A stretch of 32,785 bases of DNA from NCBI GenBank assembly GCA_044220725.1, contig JBGAQN010000017.1, positions 1 to 32,785 of the forward strand. The letters are read 5' to 3'. The notes under the pieces are model-generated. The model was not told the origin of the DNA and made no database searches. It saw only the letters and a program-made list of their open reading frames with translations. This stretch comes from Phosphoribacter sp044220725 (GTDB lineage: Bacteria; Actinomycetota; Actinomycetes; Actinomycetales; Dermatophilaceae). A program made the position numbers and the translations under genes. Positions 32,073 to 32,785 of this stretch are shown here, one piece after another (within the stretch, counting starts at the first letter, position 1; every line of letters begins with the position of its first letter).

Positions 32073-32105
32073 CCCGACCAAGACCTAGGACAAGGAACAC
32101 TCGAC

Positions 32106-32785
32106 ATGGCGATCTTCCTCACCCGTGACTCCAAGGTCATCGTTCAGGGCATGACCGGCTCGGAAGGCATGAAGCACACGACCCGGATGCTCGCTTCGGG
32201 CACCCAGATCGTGGGCGGCGTCAACCCGCGCAAGCCGGGCACGATGGTCGATTTCCCCGGCGGCGTCCAGGTGCCGGTCTTCGGCTCTGTCGCCGACGCG
32301 ATAGCGGCCACCGGTGCCAACGTCTCGGTCATCTTCGTCCCGGCCGCCTTCACCAAGGCTGCGGTCGTCGAGGCCGTCGACGCCAAGATCCCGCTTGCTG
32401 TCGTCATCACCGAGGGCGTGGCGGTCAAGGACACCGCCGAGTTTTTCGAGTACGCCCAGAAGTCCGGCACCACGCGGCTTATCGGCCCGAACTGCCCCGG
32501 CCTCATCACGCCGGGCCAGGCCAACGCCGGCATCATCCCGGCCGACATCTCCGGCCCGGGCCGGATCGGCCTGGTCTCCAAGTCGGGGACGCTGACCTAC
32601 CAGATGATGTTCGAGCTGCGCGACTTCGGCTTCTCGACCGCGGTCGGCATCGGCGGCGACCCGATCATCGGGACGACCCACATCGACTGCCTCCAGGCCT
32701 TCCAGGACGACCCGGACACCGATGCGATCGTCATGATCGGCGAGATCGGCGGCGACGCCGAGGAGCGGGCTGCGGCATACATCGC
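32106..32785 (+). CDS. sucD: Succinate-CoA ligase alpha subunit, N-terminal part (cut by window end)
   Basis: The first 226 codons of the alpha subunit. It begins MAIFLTRDSKVIVQGMTGSE, a CoA-binding Rossmann domain, with GGVNPRKPG, VPVFGSVADAI, LIGPNCPGLITPG and IGLVSKSGTLTYQM in the expected order. The phospho-histidine region, expected near residue 245 as in E. coli, lies beyond the window. AAGGA stands about 9 bases before the ATG. It forms the operon partner of sucC. The last bases contain a GTATGCCG word read as GCG-GCA-TAC (Ala-Ala-Tyr), using a rare GCA codon. Confidence 0.96.
   Translation, partial: MAIFLTRDSKVIVQGMTGSEGMKHTTRMLASGTQIVGGVNPRKPGTMVDFPGGVQVPVFGSVADAIAATGANVSVIFVPAAFTKAAVVEAVDAKIPLAVVITEGVAVKDTAEFFEYAQKSGTTRLIGPNCPGLITPGQANAGIIPADISGPGRIGLVSKSGTLTYQMMFELRDFGFSTAVGIGGDPIIGTTHIDCLQAFQDDPDTDAIVMIGEIGGDAEERAAAYI

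Larger units (their letters stand above)
757..32780. repeat. Dispersed 8-base word GTATGCCG/CGGCATAC, 38 copies
   Basis: Copies in + orientation start at 757, 2338, 6857, 7427, 9639, 10636, 12252, 12807, 14316, 15859, 18356, 20392, 21050, 22088, 24153, 24507, 25288, 25870, 30289 and 31418. Reverse-complement copies start at 1945, 3263, 7801, 10905, 11793, 13005, 14610, 15841, 16048, 18145, 19078, 20053, 22476, 24680, 25313, 26121, 30364 and 32773. All but the one at 1945 lie inside genes. The next base is C in 21, T in 12, G in 5 and never A; the preceding base is usually G or C. None lies in the 4.0-6.7 kb island. Counts were made by eye. Confidence 0.85.

Noticed and set aside
30840..32081. 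413-codon open frame opposite sucC
   Set aside because: Antisense shadow of a highly conserved gene.
757..32780. Reading the GTATGCCG word as a Chi or KOPS-like signal
   Set aside because: Both orientations are about equal in number (20 and 18) and intermixed; Chi and KOPS are strongly strand-biased.
1..32785. tRNA, rRNA, CRISPR arrays, insertion sequences, integrase or attachment sites
   Set aside because: No cloverleaf, rRNA-like segment, regularly spaced repeat, transposase or integrase motif, or flanking direct repeat of the low-GC island was seen.

Overview
The window reads as chromosomal DNA of a high-GC Gram-positive actinobacterium. Support comes from GC-rich codon use, many start codons placed 6-8 bases behind a TAnnnT -10 box (leaderless mRNAs), a PspC-domain kinase/LuxR regulator pair, a UvrD/PcrA helicase with the actinobacterial type of N-terminus, a YerB-like DUF3048 lipoprotein, and sucCD near pcrA. 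The style fits Micrococcales, perhaps Intrasporangiaceae/Dermatophilaceae, but that placement is inference. The sequence starts inside a probable Nudix gene and ends inside sucD.

Layout. 1-4.0 kb: Nudix tail, a small membrane protein, a PspC membrane protein, and a divergent PspC histidine kinase with its response regulator; this looks like an envelope-stress module with a candidate operator between the divergent genes. 4.1-6.7 kb: a visibly lower-GC, reverse-strand three-gene operon (TIGR04255-type protein, HTH protein, protein with a VVSQSCD motif). It is probably acquired and has no assigned function. 6.7-14.0 kb: a TetR-controlled YbhGFSR-like ABC exporter operon with two adaptor proteins, two permeases and two complementary, unequal ATPases. 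14.0-21.5 kb: an MFS transporter behind a 2097-residue DUF4011-type SF1 helicase that also has a transglutaminase-like N-terminal part and a nuclease-like domain. 21.5-23.3 kb: a small membrane protein, a VapBC toxin-antitoxin pair and a lipoprotein. 23.3-25.1 kb: a crotonase-family protein and a quinone oxidoreductase. 25.1-27.7 kb: PcrA. 27.8-29.3 kb: an M23 endopeptidase divergent from a stand-alone B12-binding protein, with a perfect CRP-like palindrome between them. 29.3-29.7 kb: a gene-free stretch ending in a strong terminator hairpin, possibly a small RNA. 29.7-32.8 kb: a DUF3048 lipoprotein, sucC and partial sucD.

The most unusual signal is not a gene. The 8-mer GTATGCCG (reverse complement CGGCATAC) occurs 38 times, 20 in one orientation and 18 in the other, where about one copy would be expected by composition. 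It is carried in several reading frames and brings in codons otherwise scarce here (ATA, GCA, TAT). It favours linkers and insertions, twice forms inverted-repeat pairs, and is absent from the low-GC island. It behaves like a genome-wide recognition word, for example an uptake sequence, a modification target or a nucleoid-protein site.
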